Of a DNA stretch of 64,000 bases, positions 8,342-17,339 are shown piece by piece. The translations under genes and the position numbers were made by a program. The notes beneath the pieces are model-generated. The model was not told where the DNA came from, made no database searches, and saw only the letters and a list, made by a program, of their open reading frames with translations. Within the stretch, counting starts at the first letter, position 1, and each line of letters opens with the position of its first letter. Source of the stretch: Chelonobacter sp050613185 (GTDB lineage Bacteria; Pseudomonadota; Gammaproteobacteria; Enterobacterales; Pasteurellaceae); the NCBI RefSeq assembly GCF_050613185.1, contig NZ_CP192511.1, positions 868,001 to 932,000 on the forward strand, written 5' to 3'.

Positions 8342-9832
8342 TTATGGGTTAATCGTTGCCATATGCTGCTGGTAAGCCTGCAACCGCACTTGATACGCCG
8401 CACTGTCCGGTGACGGCTGCACAACCTTGCGCTGCGGCTGCATTTGCCGTTGCGCCACTTCAATGCTTTGGTAATATTGCGCACCGGCGAAGGTGAACAT
8501 TGCCGCGCCCAATACGGTGGCTTCCGCCACATCGACAATTTCAATCGGCAAGCCCAACACATCGGCGCGGATTTGATTCCACAGGCGGTTTTTCGAGCCG
8601 CCGCCGACACAAATCAAGCTGCTTGCCTCAAACCGACTGACTTGCTGTAGGGTCTGCAAACCGCACTTGAGCTGATATGCCATATATTCCAATGCCGCAC
8701 GGTAAATCTGCCCGCGTTCGCTGTGCAACGACAAACCGCCGATCCTGCCGCGGTGGGCGAAATCTTCCGCATTGTTGAAATTACCGTGCCACTCGATTCC
8801 GCCCGCGCCGACCTCAACCTGTTCCGCTTCGCTGATCATGGTTTCGTAGTAGTGCGGCGTGTTCAGCACGTCGGCATAAAAGCGGTTGCCGACCCATTCC
8901 AATACGCCCGACCCCAACCACTGCACACCGGGAGTGAAGTAGCCGGTTTTGGCATCAAATTCGGTGGTTAAACCTTGATGAATTAAGTCAAAGTGCGGTT
9001 CGGCTTTGGCGGTGCGCGCCATCAAAATTTCCCATGTGCCGGAACTGAGCACCGGCTGATTCGGTTTCGCCCCTGAACCGAAAATCGCAAATTGGGTATC
9101 ATGTCCGCAAGAGATCACCGGGATACCACTCGGCAACCCCATTTCATGGGCAATTTCCGCACGCAGTTCGCCAACCGCCTCACCGGCTTCCACCATCGGC
9201 GGAAAATGTCCGGCATTCAGATCTAACAGCGATAAGGTTTGCGAATCCCAACCGCCGCTTTGCAGATCGGTCAACATCGACGTGCCGGCCATGGTTTTAT
9301 CGGTGCTGAACACGCCGCTCAGCCAGTGGGTCAGCATGGAGGAGATGAAGACAAATTTATCCATGCGCCGATAGATATCAGGCTGGTTTTCTTTTAACCA
9401 CAACAACTTAAACAGGGTGTTGAAACTGTACAGCCCAATGCCGTTACGGGTATAAAGCTGTTCCACATCGAGGTAATCCGCAAGGTTTTGCATAATCGGA
9501 ATGGTGCGCGGACATTTCCATGAAATAATCGGATAAATCTGCTTGCCGTCGCGATCAAAGGGCGCGCCGTCCACGCCGAAAGTGGTTACGGAAATGCCGA
9601 TAATTTCTTGAATATCATAATGTTGATGACTGAGTTGCACCACCACATGCCGCGCGCACTCTGCCAGCTTGTCGCAGATTTCGGCAAAATCCCAGATATG
9701 ATATTCCGCCGATTCCGCCCCGCTTTTGGTTGCGCTGGCAATATGGTGCGCCGCCAAAATCTTGCCTTTTTCATTTAAGGCAATGGTGCGCGTGTTGGTT
9801 GCGCCGCAGTCAAAAATCAGAACAATAGGCAT
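8342..9832 (-). CDS. fucK: L-fuculokinase
   Basis: A 496-residue FGGY-family kinase that phosphorylates L-fuculose with ATP to L-fuculose 1-phosphate. The N-terminal phosphate loop is IFDCGATNTRTIALNEKG. The middle has SCGHDTQFAIFGSGAKPNQP and the C-terminal adenosine-binding block is LICVGGGSKNRLWNQIRAD. It sits between fucI (130 bases upstream) and fucU in the usual fuc order. The fucI-fucK gap holds a Hin uptake sequence and a small GC-rich inverted repeat but no gene. Confidence 0.95.
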   Translation of the reverse strand: MPIVLIFDCGATNTRTIALNEKGKILAAHHIASATKSGAESAEYHIWDFAEICDKLAECARHVVVQLSHQHYDIQEIIGISVTTFGVDGAPFDRDGKQIYPIISWKCPRTIPIMQNLADYLDVEQLYTRNGIGLYSFNTLFKLLWLKENQPDIYRRMDKFVFISSMLTHWLSGVFSTDKTMAGTSMLTDLQSGGWDSQTLSLLDLNAGHFPPMVEAGEAVGELRAEIAHEMGLPSGIPVISCGHDTQFAIFGSGAKPNQPVLSSGTWEILMARTAKAEPHFDLIHQGLTTEFDAKTGYFTPGVQWLGSGVLEWVGNRFYADVLNTPHYYETMISEAEQVEVGAGGIEWHGNFNNAEDFAHRGRIGGLSLHSERGQIYRAALEYMAYQLKCGLQTLQQVSRFEASSLICVGGGSKNRLWNQIRADVLGLPIEIVDVAEATVLGAAMFTFAGAQYYQSIEVAQRQMQPQRKVVQPSPDSAAYQVRLQAYQQHMATINP

Positions 9833-9962
9833 AAAGCTCCCCCTTCCTGTTCACAGCAGGAATTCGCTTCAGGACAATCCGTTTCGGGAAAGCGCGGTTG
9901 TCAAAACCGCACTTTGAATCTCTCGGGCGACATCGGTTGCCGCCCTTGTGTTAGGTTATGAA

Positions 9963-11729
9963 TTAGCGGTACAGCGGGCCGAAGTTGGCACAGGCGCGGT
10001 AATCCTGCCCTTCTTTATCCATGCCGAATGCGCTCCAAGTGCTTGGACGGAAGATTTGTTGATCTTCCACGTTATGCATACACACCGGAATCCGCAACAT
10101 CGAGGCAAGGGTGATGAAGTCTGCGCCGACGTGGCCGAAAGTCGCCACGCAATGGTTCGCCCCCCAATTCGCCATCACCGAATAGACATCGGTGAATGCG
10201 CCTTTGCCGGTTAAGCGTGGTACAAACCAAGTGGTCGGCCACGTTTCATTGGTGCGTTTATTCAGGGTTTCATGCACTGCCGGCGGCAGATCGATAGACC
10301 AACCTTCGGCAATTTGCAGCACTGGTCCGATCCCTTTGATGATGTTGATCCGCGTCATGGTGAACGGCATGCCGCCTTTGGTCAGGTATTGCGACGAATA
10401 GCCGCCGCCACGGAAATATTCGTGCACCGCCGGACACCAACGGGTGTTTTCCAAACAGCGTTTGCCGTCTGCTTCGCGCACTTCCCATGCCGGTTTTATC
10501 ACCGGCTTGCCGTCTTTGTCTTGGTGTTGCCCCGTGCCGTCCAATGCCGCCGAACCGGAGTTAATCAGATGGATAAAACCGCTTTCAGGACGGAAACCGG
10601 TCACGCGTTCCACCGCGTCTTCGCTCCAGTAGGTGCGCACATCGGCAAAGATTTGCGCTTGCCCGGTCAATTGATTGCCGAACAGCATACAGACTGCATT
10701 CAATGAATCGTTTTCGGTGGCGAGAATATACGGCGGGCGCACGCCGTTCCAGTCGTAGGTGGAGTTGAGAATCGCTTCCATAAAATCGCCGTTCGGCAGG
10801 TGATCCGTCCAGTGGCGCTGTCCTTGGAAACCGGCGGCAATCGCATTGTGTCCCAACGCTTCTTCACCGTAATTCAACTTGGCAAGTTTTGGATTGCCGA
10901 CCATTAAATCACGGGTGATAATCGCCATTTTGACCACGTTTTCCCACAGTTCGGCTCGTTGCTCCGCATTGCGCTGATGTTCAGGCGTGTTGACATCAAT
11001 TCCTTCTTGGCAATATTGTTTCACCCAGCTTACGGCTAAATCGACTTCTTGCTGATCGTAAATTTGGCGATCCAAACGGCGTTTGATTTCGGTCATATCC
11101 ACATATTCATTGCGCATACCGAGATAGTCTTGGAAGAACGATTGATTGACGATAGAACCGGCAATCCCCATTGACACCGCACCGATCGAGAGATAAGACT
11201 TGCCGCGGATATTGGCAACGGTCAGACCGGCGCGCGCAAAACGCAACAGTTTTTCCTGCACGTCTTGCGGAATAGTGGTGTCTCCGGCTTCTTGCACTTC
11301 TGTGCCGTAAATCGAAAACGCCGGCAAGCCCATTTGCGAATGCCCCGCCAACGCCGCCGCCAAATAGACCGCCCCCGGGCGCTCCGTGCCGTTAAAGCCC
11401 CAAATCGCTTTCGGCATATGCGGATCCATATCAATGGTTTCCGAACCATAACACCAACATGGTGTGACCGTCAGCACCACGCCGACATTATTCAGTTTGA
11501 ATTTTTCCGCACAAGCCGCCGCTTCCGCCACGCCGCCGATACAACTGTCGGCAATCACACACTCGACAAAACTGCCGTCAGGGTGTCGCACTTGGCTGGA
11601 CAGCAACGCAGCGACCGACTGCGCCATTGCCATGGTTTGATCTTCCAATGATTCGCGTACACCTAAACGACGACCGTCAATCGTCGGACGAATACCGATT
11701 TTCACTGCTTGGGATTTTGCTAAACTCAT
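9963..11729 (-). CDS. fucI: L-fucose isomerase
   Basis: About 588 residues (E. coli 591), converting L-fucose to L-fuculose with a divalent metal. It matches FucI along its length: KIGIRPTIDGRRLGVRESLE, TPCWCYGSETIDMDPH, GFQGQRHWTDHLPNGD. The metal ligands are the Glu in ATENDSLN, the Asp in FADVRTYW and the His in CMHNVE. The reading frame could begin 7 codons earlier, but AGAGGAA lies 8 bases before the ATG at 11729, which I take as the start. It is the first structural gene after fucR, with its own upstream region carrying a CRP-like site. Confidence 0.96.
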   Translation of the reverse strand: MSLAKSQAVKIGIRPTIDGRRLGVRESLEDQTMAMAQSVAALLSSQVRHPDGSFVECVIADSCIGGVAEAAACAEKFKLNNVGVVLTVTPCWCYGSETIDMDPHMPKAIWGFNGTERPGAVYLAAALAGHSQMGLPAFSIYGTEVQEAGDTTIPQDVQEKLLRFARAGLTVANIRGKSYLSIGAVSMGIAGSIVNQSFFQDYLGMRNEYVDMTEIKRRLDRQIYDQQEVDLAVSWVKQYCQEGIDVNTPEHQRNAEQRAELWENVVKMAIITRDLMVGNPKLAKLNYGEEALGHNAIAAGFQGQRHWTDHLPNGDFMEAILNSTYDWNGVRPPYILATENDSLNAVCMLFGNQLTGQAQIFADVRTYWSEDAVERVTGFRPESGFIHLINSGSAALDGTGQHQDKDGKPVIKPAWEVREADGKRCLENTRWCPAVHEYFRGGGYSSQYLTKGGMPFTMTRINIIKGIGPVLQIAEGWSIDLPPAVHETLNKRTNETWPTTWFVPRLTGKGAFTDVYSVMANWGANHCVATFGHVGADFITLASMLRIPVCMHNVEDQQIFRPSTWSAFGMDKEGQDYRACANFGPLYR

Positions 11730-11844
11730 CTTACCGTTCCTCTTAATCATGAAGTAGAATGGACATTTTTCAGACTTTTCTGAAATCTATCTTCAAGAGA
11801 AATGATCGGCTTGAAAAGCAGTTTGTTTAAAAACAGTACGATTT

Positions 11845-11860
11845 CGTGATAAAAATCACG
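11845..11860 (-). promoter_or_regulatory. candidate CRP site upstream of fucI
   Basis: CGTGA-TAAAAA-TCACG lies in a 9-bp inverted repeat (TTTCGTGAT and ATCACGAAA) about 115 bases upstream of fucI. It keeps the spacing and inner bases of the CRP consensus, with symmetric changes at the outer positions. It could also be an operator for another dimeric regulator. Confidence 0.5.
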
Positions 11861-11892
11861 AAAAAGCCTCAAATAAGAGAAAAAAATGCGGT

Positions 11893-11945
11893 AAAAAATG
11901 CCCGATTTAAATTTAAATCACTTAAAACGGTCAAATCGGGCATTT
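11893..11945 (-). terminator. terminator of fucR, overlapping a possible FucR operator
   Basis: On the minus strand, 13-bp arms AAATGCCCGATTT and AAATCGGGCATTT (11896-11908 and 11933-11945) form a perfect stem with a 24-base loop, followed by six T's. It lies just behind the fucR stop. One arm shares the 15-mer CGGTCAAATCGGGCA (11928-11942) with the region upstream of fucR (12747-12761), so the site may also bind FucR. Confidence 0.65.
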
Positions 11946-11969
11946 CATACAATGGAAAAAAAGAGAGGA

Positions 11970-12722
11970 TTAAGGCGTGATAACCAATAAATTCTGCCGC
12001 TCACAATACGTTGCCAGCTCACCCTGCGGCAATTCATCACAAAACAGAATATCAATTTGCGACAAATCACAAATTTTCATCAGACTTTTGCGCCCTAATT
12101 TTGTATTATCCACCAGTAAAAATTTCTTTTCGGAAGCCGCCATAATCTTGCGTTTGACCGACGCATTCAATTCGTTTGACTCCCACACCGAGCCACCGTT
12201 ATCCACCCCGATACAGGAAAAAATTCCGATGTCGATATGCAAACGTTGCAATAGCTGTTCCGATAACGGGCCGTAAAACGCATCGTATTTCGCCGAATAC
12301 ACCCCACCGGTCGCAATGGTTTTAATATTACTTTTCGTCGCTAATGCATTGATATTATGCATGGCATTGGTGACAACGGTGCAGGGGATATCCGGCATTG
12401 CCTGCGCAAAATACCAACTGGTGGTGCTGGCATCAAGCCCGATTACCACATTTTCAAACACATATTCCACCGCACTTTCCGCAATCAACCGCTTGGCGTC
12501 AGAGTTGCTTTTTTGCCGATTCTGAAAAGACCGCCCTAAGTCCTTCGCCTTCAAGCCCACAGCACCGCCATGGGTACGGTGCAACAACCCTTTGCGATCC
12601 AGCTTGCCCAAATCACGCCGCACGGTCTCCAACGACACCATCAACTCCAGCGCCAACTGATTCACATCCACCTTCCCCAGCTTACTCAACTGCTCCAGAA
12701 TAAAACGTTCTCTCTCTTTCAT
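11970..12722 (-). CDS. fucR: DeoR-family fucose operon regulator
   Basis: A 250-residue DeoR-family regulator. The N-terminal helix-turn-helix is KVDVNQLALELMVSLETVRRD (about 17-37), followed by the conserved L-RTHGGAV element. The C-terminal part is the sugar-phosphate sensor fold with GLDASTTSWYFAQ and VVTNAMHNINALAT. In E. coli and H. influenzae FucR, also DeoR-type, controls the fuc genes; effector binding (fuculose 1-phosphate) is known for the E. coli protein. It is transcribed ahead of fucI in the same direction and is separated from it by a terminator. Confidence 0.9.
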   Translation of the reverse strand: MKERERFILEQLSKLGKVDVNQLALELMVSLETVRRDLGKLDRKGLLHRTHGGAVGLKAKDLGRSFQNRQKSNSDAKRLIAESAVEYVFENVVIGLDASTTSWYFAQAMPDIPCTVVTNAMHNINALATKSNIKTIATGGVYSAKYDAFYGPLSEQLLQRLHIDIGIFSCIGVDNGGSVWESNELNASVKRKIMAASEKKFLLVDNTKLGRKSLMKICDLSQIDILFCDELPQGELATYCERQNLLVITP

Positions 12723-12746
12723 GATTAATTTTCCATTATTAAAAAT

Positions 12747-12761
12747 CGGTCAAATCGGGCA
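12747..12761 (-). promoter_or_regulatory. candidate FucR operator upstream of fucR
   Basis: The 15-mer CGGTCAAATCGGGCA stands 25 bases upstream of the fucR start and recurs exactly at 11928-11942 between fucR and fucI. An identical 15-mer in front of both a regulator and its target is the expected pattern for autoregulation. This is inference only. Confidence 0.4.
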
Positions 12762-12843
12762 ATTTGATTATAGGGGGTATTGAGGGGGATTGGTAGAAGG
12801 TTTTCAATTTCACTCAATATCGCTATCTAGAATAGTTTGCCCT

Positions 12844-13875
12844 TTAAGCCGATTGTCTTTCGACTAATGTCATCGGAATTAACTGTTGTACAAACGTTAG
12901 TGATTTATTTTCCATTAGATTTAACAGCGTATCTACCGCTGTTTTTGCCATAACATCATAATGTTGTGCTGCAGTGGTCAATGGCGGGCAAGTATAGGCT
13001 GCTAATGGATGATCGTCATGTCCGGCGATTTTAAATTGCCCGCGCGCGCTACCGATTTGCAATTTTCTTTCCCAAGCAGCAAGTAATGCGCCATAGGCTA
13101 AACGATCGTTGGCACAAAGTAACGCCTGATAGGTTTTGCACTTCTCACTTGCTAACCAAAGTGCGGTTTGCTGATGTCCGTATGTTTCAAATTGCCAGTC
13201 AGTGCCGTTCGCCGTCAAAACAAACGGACTTTGTTTATTTTTTTCCATTGCAGTGTAATAAGCCTGCAAACGGGTATTCGCATTGCGATTAATTTCCGGC
13301 ATGGCCAAAAAAGCCGGCGGCGTTCCTTTTTGGCATAAATAATCTACCAATAATGTGATCCCTTGCTGATTATCCGTGCCGATAAACGGTGCATAATGTG
13401 CCGGTGGCGTATCCAGATAAACTATCGGCAAGCTATCTTCCATATGACGCAATTTACTCTGTACTGAAGATTTTCCCAACGGGACAACAAATGCACCGGC
13501 AACATTCATGGATTTTAATTTTGCGACCGCTTCCGCTTCAATGCTCTGTTTACCATTCGACGGCAAAGTAAAAGTAAAATAACCGGCGATTTCCGCCATT
13601 TCTGAGATTCTTGAAACCAGCTGCATATAAAACGGATCGGTGATACTCGGAATAATAATCCCGATGACCCGGCTTTTATTCCGTTTTAGATTGCTGGCAA
13701 ATAAATTAGGGCGAAATCCGGTTTCTTCGATAGCCGTTTGAATTAATTGTTGCGCCTGTGCGCTTACCTGTTGCGGATCATTAAAATATTTCGATAAGGT
13801 TTGCCGTGACAAGCCGACATAAGCCGCAAGCTGTTGCATGGTGTTGATTGACGAAAGCGATTTGTTTTTATCCAT
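12844..13875 (-). CDS. LacI-family transcriptional repressor
   Basis: A 343-residue LacI/GalR regulator. The N-terminal helix-turn-helix MQQLAAYVGLSRQTLSKYFN and hinge TGFRPNLFASNLKRNKS are followed by a periplasmic-binding-protein-like sensor domain starting VIGIIIPSITDPFYMQL. The gene is last in a five-gene operon (binding protein, ATPase, permease, kinase, repressor) and overlaps the kinase gene by 8 bases. Its likely operator is the palindrome at 18310-18323 upstream of the first gene. The natural inducer should be the transported sugar, whose identity I cannot read. Confidence 0.9.
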   Translation of the reverse strand: MDKNKSLSSINTMQQLAAYVGLSRQTLSKYFNDPQQVSAQAQQLIQTAIEETGFRPNLFASNLKRNKSRVIGIIIPSITDPFYMQLVSRISEMAEIAGYFTFTLPSNGKQSIEAEAVAKLKSMNVAGAFVVPLGKSSVQSKLRHMEDSLPIVYLDTPPAHYAPFIGTDNQQGITLLVDYLCQKGTPPAFLAMPEINRNANTRLQAYYTAMEKNKQSPFVLTANGTDWQFETYGHQQTALWLASEKCKTYQALLCANDRLAYGALLAAWERKLQIGSARGQFKIAGHDDHPLAAYTCPPLTTAAQHYDVMAKTAVDTLLNLMENKSLTFVQQLIPMTLVERQSA

Positions 13876-14812
13876 TTATTCTTTCTTGTAAAAAAGCCTC
13901 TAATTCTGAACGTGTTGATGTGCCTTCCATTGGACCAAGGTAAGTGACCGCTCTTGCGCCGGCGGCATTGGCATAACGTAATGCCTCTTCCGCAGAAGAA
14001 CCCTTAATCCAATAACTGATAAATGCACCGCCGAAACTATCACCGGCACCGGTCGGATCCAATTCTTCGACCTGATGAGGAGCAATATCGATCTGTTTAC
14101 CTTGGGTGAAATAACTTGCGCCTGCTTTCCCGCGTTTTAATACAATTTCTTTAATGCCGATAGCAAACAACTCGTTAATCGCCGTTATTTCATCACGGGT
14201 TTGAGAACAGAGAAAGAGTTCTTCGCCTGACGGTAAAAACAGATCAGTGTGCTTTAATACCGTTTCCAGATCAACTTGCAATTTTTCCGTCATAATTTCC
14301 GCCCTTAAATTCGGGTCAAAAGAGAGTGTACCGCCACGTGCTTTAATCTCTTGCATGGCTTTTAATGCCATCGTACGCAGTCCCGGCGAAGAAAGTGCGG
14401 TTCCCATCAAATGTAAATGACTGCACTCCTGCAATAATCGAGCAATTTGCGGATTATCATCTAATTCGCCACAGGCACTATGCGCAATATTAAATACAAA
14501 ATTGCGATTGCCATCTTCTCGGTAACGCACAAACGCACTGCCGGTTGGTCTATCTTGCGTAATGGAAATCCCTTGAATATCCACATTATCTTGTTGCAAA
14601 CGATTGAGATTTAAGCGACCAAAATCATCATTGCCGACACGTGAAATAATGGCACAAGGCACTCCTAATTTTCCGACTTGATCGATAAAAATTGCGGGAG
14701 CACCCGATGGAAACGGACCAAGTAACGGCTGAGTTTCTAAAAAACCGTTTCCTTTCGTGGTTGCCACAATTTCAACTAAAATTTCGCCAATGGTTAATAC
14801 TTTATGTTTCAT
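13868..14812 (-). CDS. PfkB-family sugar kinase
   Basis: A 314-residue ribokinase-family kinase. The substrate end shows LTIGEILVEIVATTKGNG and FPSGAPAIFIDQVGKLG. The C-terminal ATP/anion-hole motif is LDPTGAGDSFGGAFISYW with the catalytic Asp in GAGDSFGG. It overlaps the permease by 4 bases and the repressor by 8, so it is tightly tied to this importer and presumably phosphorylates the imported sugar. Fructose, ribose, tagatose or 2-keto-3-deoxygluconate kinases share the fold and I cannot separate them here. Confidence 0.9.
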   Translation of the reverse strand: MKHKVLTIGEILVEIVATTKGNGFLETQPLLGPFPSGAPAIFIDQVGKLGVPCAIISRVGNDDFGRLNLNRLQQDNVDIQGISITQDRPTGSAFVRYREDGNRNFVFNIAHSACGELDDNPQIARLLQECSHLHLMGTALSSPGLRTMALKAMQEIKARGGTLSFDPNLRAEIMTEKLQVDLETVLKHTDLFLPSGEELFLCSQTRDEITAINELFAIGIKEIVLKRGKAGASYFTQGKQIDIAPHQVEELDPTGAGDSFGGAFISYWIKGSSAEEALRYANAAGARAVTYLGPMEGTSTRSELEAFLQERING

Positions 14813-15765
14813 GCTTTGCTCCGCTTTTTCTTGGATCGCACATCAAGCCATACCGCAATTAAAATCACGATACCTTTCACAATTAATTGGTAAAAATAAG
14901 GCACCGACATCATATTCATGCCGTTATTCAAAATACCGATAATCAAAGCCCCGACTAAGGTGCCAATCATCGTGCCGACCCCACCGGCAAGACTGGTTCC
15001 GCCCAGCACCGCCGCCGCAATCGCATCAAGTTCATATCCCATGCCGGCATTGGTTTGTGCCGAATATAAGCGCGATGACAACAAAATACCGGAAATTGCC
15101 GCCATCAAGCCGGATAATGTAAAAATCCAGATTTTCACTTTTGCCGTTGCAATGCCTGAATATTGTGCGGCTTCAATATTTCCACCGGTGAGATAAGCCT
15201 TGCGACCAAAAACGGTACGCGAAAGTACAATATGATTAATTAAGAATAAGATGAGTAAAATCCAAATCACAATCGGAATCCCAAACCAAGATTCATTGCC
15301 GATTGCTGTCCAACTGTCATTGGTTATCATCTGCGGCGCGCCATTGGTCGGCAAGCTGACCATTCCACGGTAAATGCCCATGGTTGCCACCGTCACAATA
15401 AACGAAGGCAATGCCAATTTTGCCGTCAATGCGCCATTGATAAATCCCATCACCGCTCCGGCAAATAATGTCACCAACAAAGCGGGAATTAAGCCATAAT
15501 CCAATGCCAACACTTGCGCCCCAACCATACCGCTCACGGCAATGATTGAGCCGATTGAGAGATCAATTTCCCCCAGCAAAATAACCCATGTCATACCAAA
15601 CGCGGCAATCGCCACAACGGAGACTTGTTGCAGGATATTCATAAAATTTGCCAATGACATAAAACGATGATTGGCAAAAGAGAAAAATACGCTCAACACG
15701 ATAAGCGAAAGAAAAATACCGCCCAGTTGGCGTAAATACTGCATTAAACGATCGTGTTTTGTCAT
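14809..15765 (-). CDS. sugar ABC transporter permease (RbsC-type)
   Basis: A 318-residue BPD_transp_2 permease with about eight to ten membrane segments. Conserved blocks are LLGEIDLSIGSIIAVSGMVGA (about 63-83), YSGIATAKVKIWIFTLSGLMAAISGILLSSR and the C-terminal GGTSLAGGVGTMIGTLVGA. It overlaps the ATPase gene upstream and the kinase gene downstream by 4 bases each, so the set is translationally coupled. It forms the membrane channel of the second sugar importer in the window. Confidence 0.92.
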   Translation of the reverse strand: MTKHDRLMQYLRQLGGIFLSLIVLSVFFSFANHRFMSLANFMNILQQVSVVAIAAFGMTWVILLGEIDLSIGSIIAVSGMVGAQVLALDYGLIPALLVTLFAGAVMGFINGALTAKLALPSFIVTVATMGIYRGMVSLPTNGAPQMITNDSWTAIGNESWFGIPIVIWILLILFLINHIVLSRTVFGRKAYLTGGNIEAAQYSGIATAKVKIWIFTLSGLMAAISGILLSSRLYSAQTNAGMGYELDAIAAAVLGGTSLAGGVGTMIGTLVGALIIGILNNGMNMMSVPYFYQLIVKGIVILIAVWLDVRSKKKRSKA

Positions 15766-17273
15766 AGCATTTGCCCCGTTGCTGCCGCCATAATTTGCTG
15801 TGGATTTAATGAACTTGCCGCGGCAATAGTTTGAATACGTTTCCCTGCCATCACAACGATACGATCAGACAGCCCCAAAATTTCGGGCAACTCTGAAGAA
15901 ACTAATAAAATTGCCGTTCCGCTAGCGGCTAATTGCCTGATGATATTATAAATTTCAAATTTAGCCCCGACATCAACACCTCTGGTCGGTTCATCTAAAA
16001 TCAGGATCTGCGGTTGCGTTGTCAGCCATTTAGCCAAAACGACCTTCTGCTGGTTGCCTCCTGATAAGGTATTCGCCGCAACTTCACCCGATGGCGTGCG
16101 GATCGCTAATTGTTGAATTGCATTTTTCACCGCATAGGCTTCACCGGCATGATTTAGCCAACCGCACTTGAATGAAAAGTGCGGTAACGCCGCCATCGTA
16201 GTGTTGTGTCGAACAGAAGCGGACAAAACCAAGCCTTCCTCTTTACGATTTTCGGTTACAAATGCAATGCCGTGATGAATTGCCACATCAACATGATTGA
16301 TATGAACCAATTTGCCATTCAAATAGACTTCCCCTTGATAAGCAAGCACGCCGAATAATGCTTTCATCACATCGGATCGCCCTGCCCCGACTAAGCCGAA
16401 AAAACCCAAAATTTCACCGCGTTTTAAGTCAAAGCTGACATCATTCACTTTATTGCTTACGCTTAGATTTTTGACTTCTAAGACGGGATTGGTAGAATCG
16501 CTAAACATTTTGGTCAGCGGCGGAGGATAGATCTGATCCATACGGCGACCAACCATCAGCGCGATCAGCTGATCAATCGTCGTTGCTGTTTTTAACACGG
16601 TCTGAACATATTCCCCGTCACGCATGACGGTAATATCATCAGATAAGCGCATGATTTCTTCCATTCGATGAGAAATATAAATTACCGCTTTTCCAGATTG
16701 CGTCAGCTTATCAATAATCGAGAATAAAATTTCTGCTTCGGAATCGGATAAGGAAGAGGTGGGTTCATCAAGAATAATAATGTCGGAAGGACGGCTCAAG
16801 CCTTTCGCAATTTCAACTAATTGCCGTTGCGCGATGGAGAGATCGCCAACTTTTGCCCCAACATGGATCGGCAAGCCTAACGAATCAATCAGTGCAATGG
16901 CTTGTTCTTCAATTTTACGATCATTGATAAAACCAAAACGAGAAAGTTCGTGATTGGCATAAATATTCTGTGCGACGGTTAAGTTATTGGTTAAACTCAA
17001 CTCTTGAAAAACGATGGATAATCCTGAATTAGCCGCATCTTGCGGAGATTTGGGTTGATAGTTCTCACCGTTTAACAACATTTCGCCCGAATCGGCTTGA
17101 TAAACACCCACCAAAATTTTCATCAAGGTGGATTTGCCCGCACCATTTTCACCCAATAAGGTATGTACACGTCCACGCCGAACCGTCAAATTCATATTGT
17201 TTAATGCATGAATAGCCCCAAAGGATTTATCAATTCCATTTAACGCCAGTACAATATCATTCTGATCGATCAT
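15762..17273 (-). CDS. sugar ABC transporter ATPase, two ABC domains
   Basis: A 503-residue RbsA-type tandem ATPase. Domain one: GENGAGKSTLMKILVGVY near 43, DLSIAQRQLVEIAKGL, IIILDEPTSSLSDSE. Domain two: LVGAGRSDVMKALFG, LSGGNQQKVVLAKWL and ILILDEPTRGVDVG. It energises uptake through the permease with which it overlaps by 4 bases. It is 66 bases behind the binding protein gene. Two Hin uptake cores lie in opposite orientation near 16165-16186 within the coding region. Confidence 0.93.
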   Translation of the reverse strand: MIDQNDIVLALNGIDKSFGAIHALNNMNLTVRRGRVHTLLGENGAGKSTLMKILVGVYQADSGEMLLNGENYQPKSPQDAANSGLSIVFQELSLTNNLTVAQNIYANHELSRFGFINDRKIEEQAIALIDSLGLPIHVGAKVGDLSIAQRQLVEIAKGLSRPSDIIILDEPTSSLSDSEAEILFSIIDKLTQSGKAVIYISHRMEEIMRLSDDITVMRDGEYVQTVLKTATTIDQLIALMVGRRMDQIYPPPLTKMFSDSTNPVLEVKNLSVSNKVNDVSFDLKRGEILGFFGLVGAGRSDVMKALFGVLAYQGEVYLNGKLVHINHVDVAIHHGIAFVTENRKEEGLVLSASVRHNTTMAALPHFSFKCGWLNHAGEAYAVKNAIQQLAIRTPSGEVAANTLSGGNQQKVVLAKWLTTQPQILILDEPTRGVDVGAKFEIYNIIRQLAASGTAILLVSSELPEILGLSDRIVVMAGKRIQTIAAASSLNPQQIMAAATGQML

Positions 17274-17339
17274 ACACCCCGTCCTTACGCACTTGTCGGC
17301 GGGGAAAGTCTATCCCGCCAACAAGCTTGGTTGAAGCGA

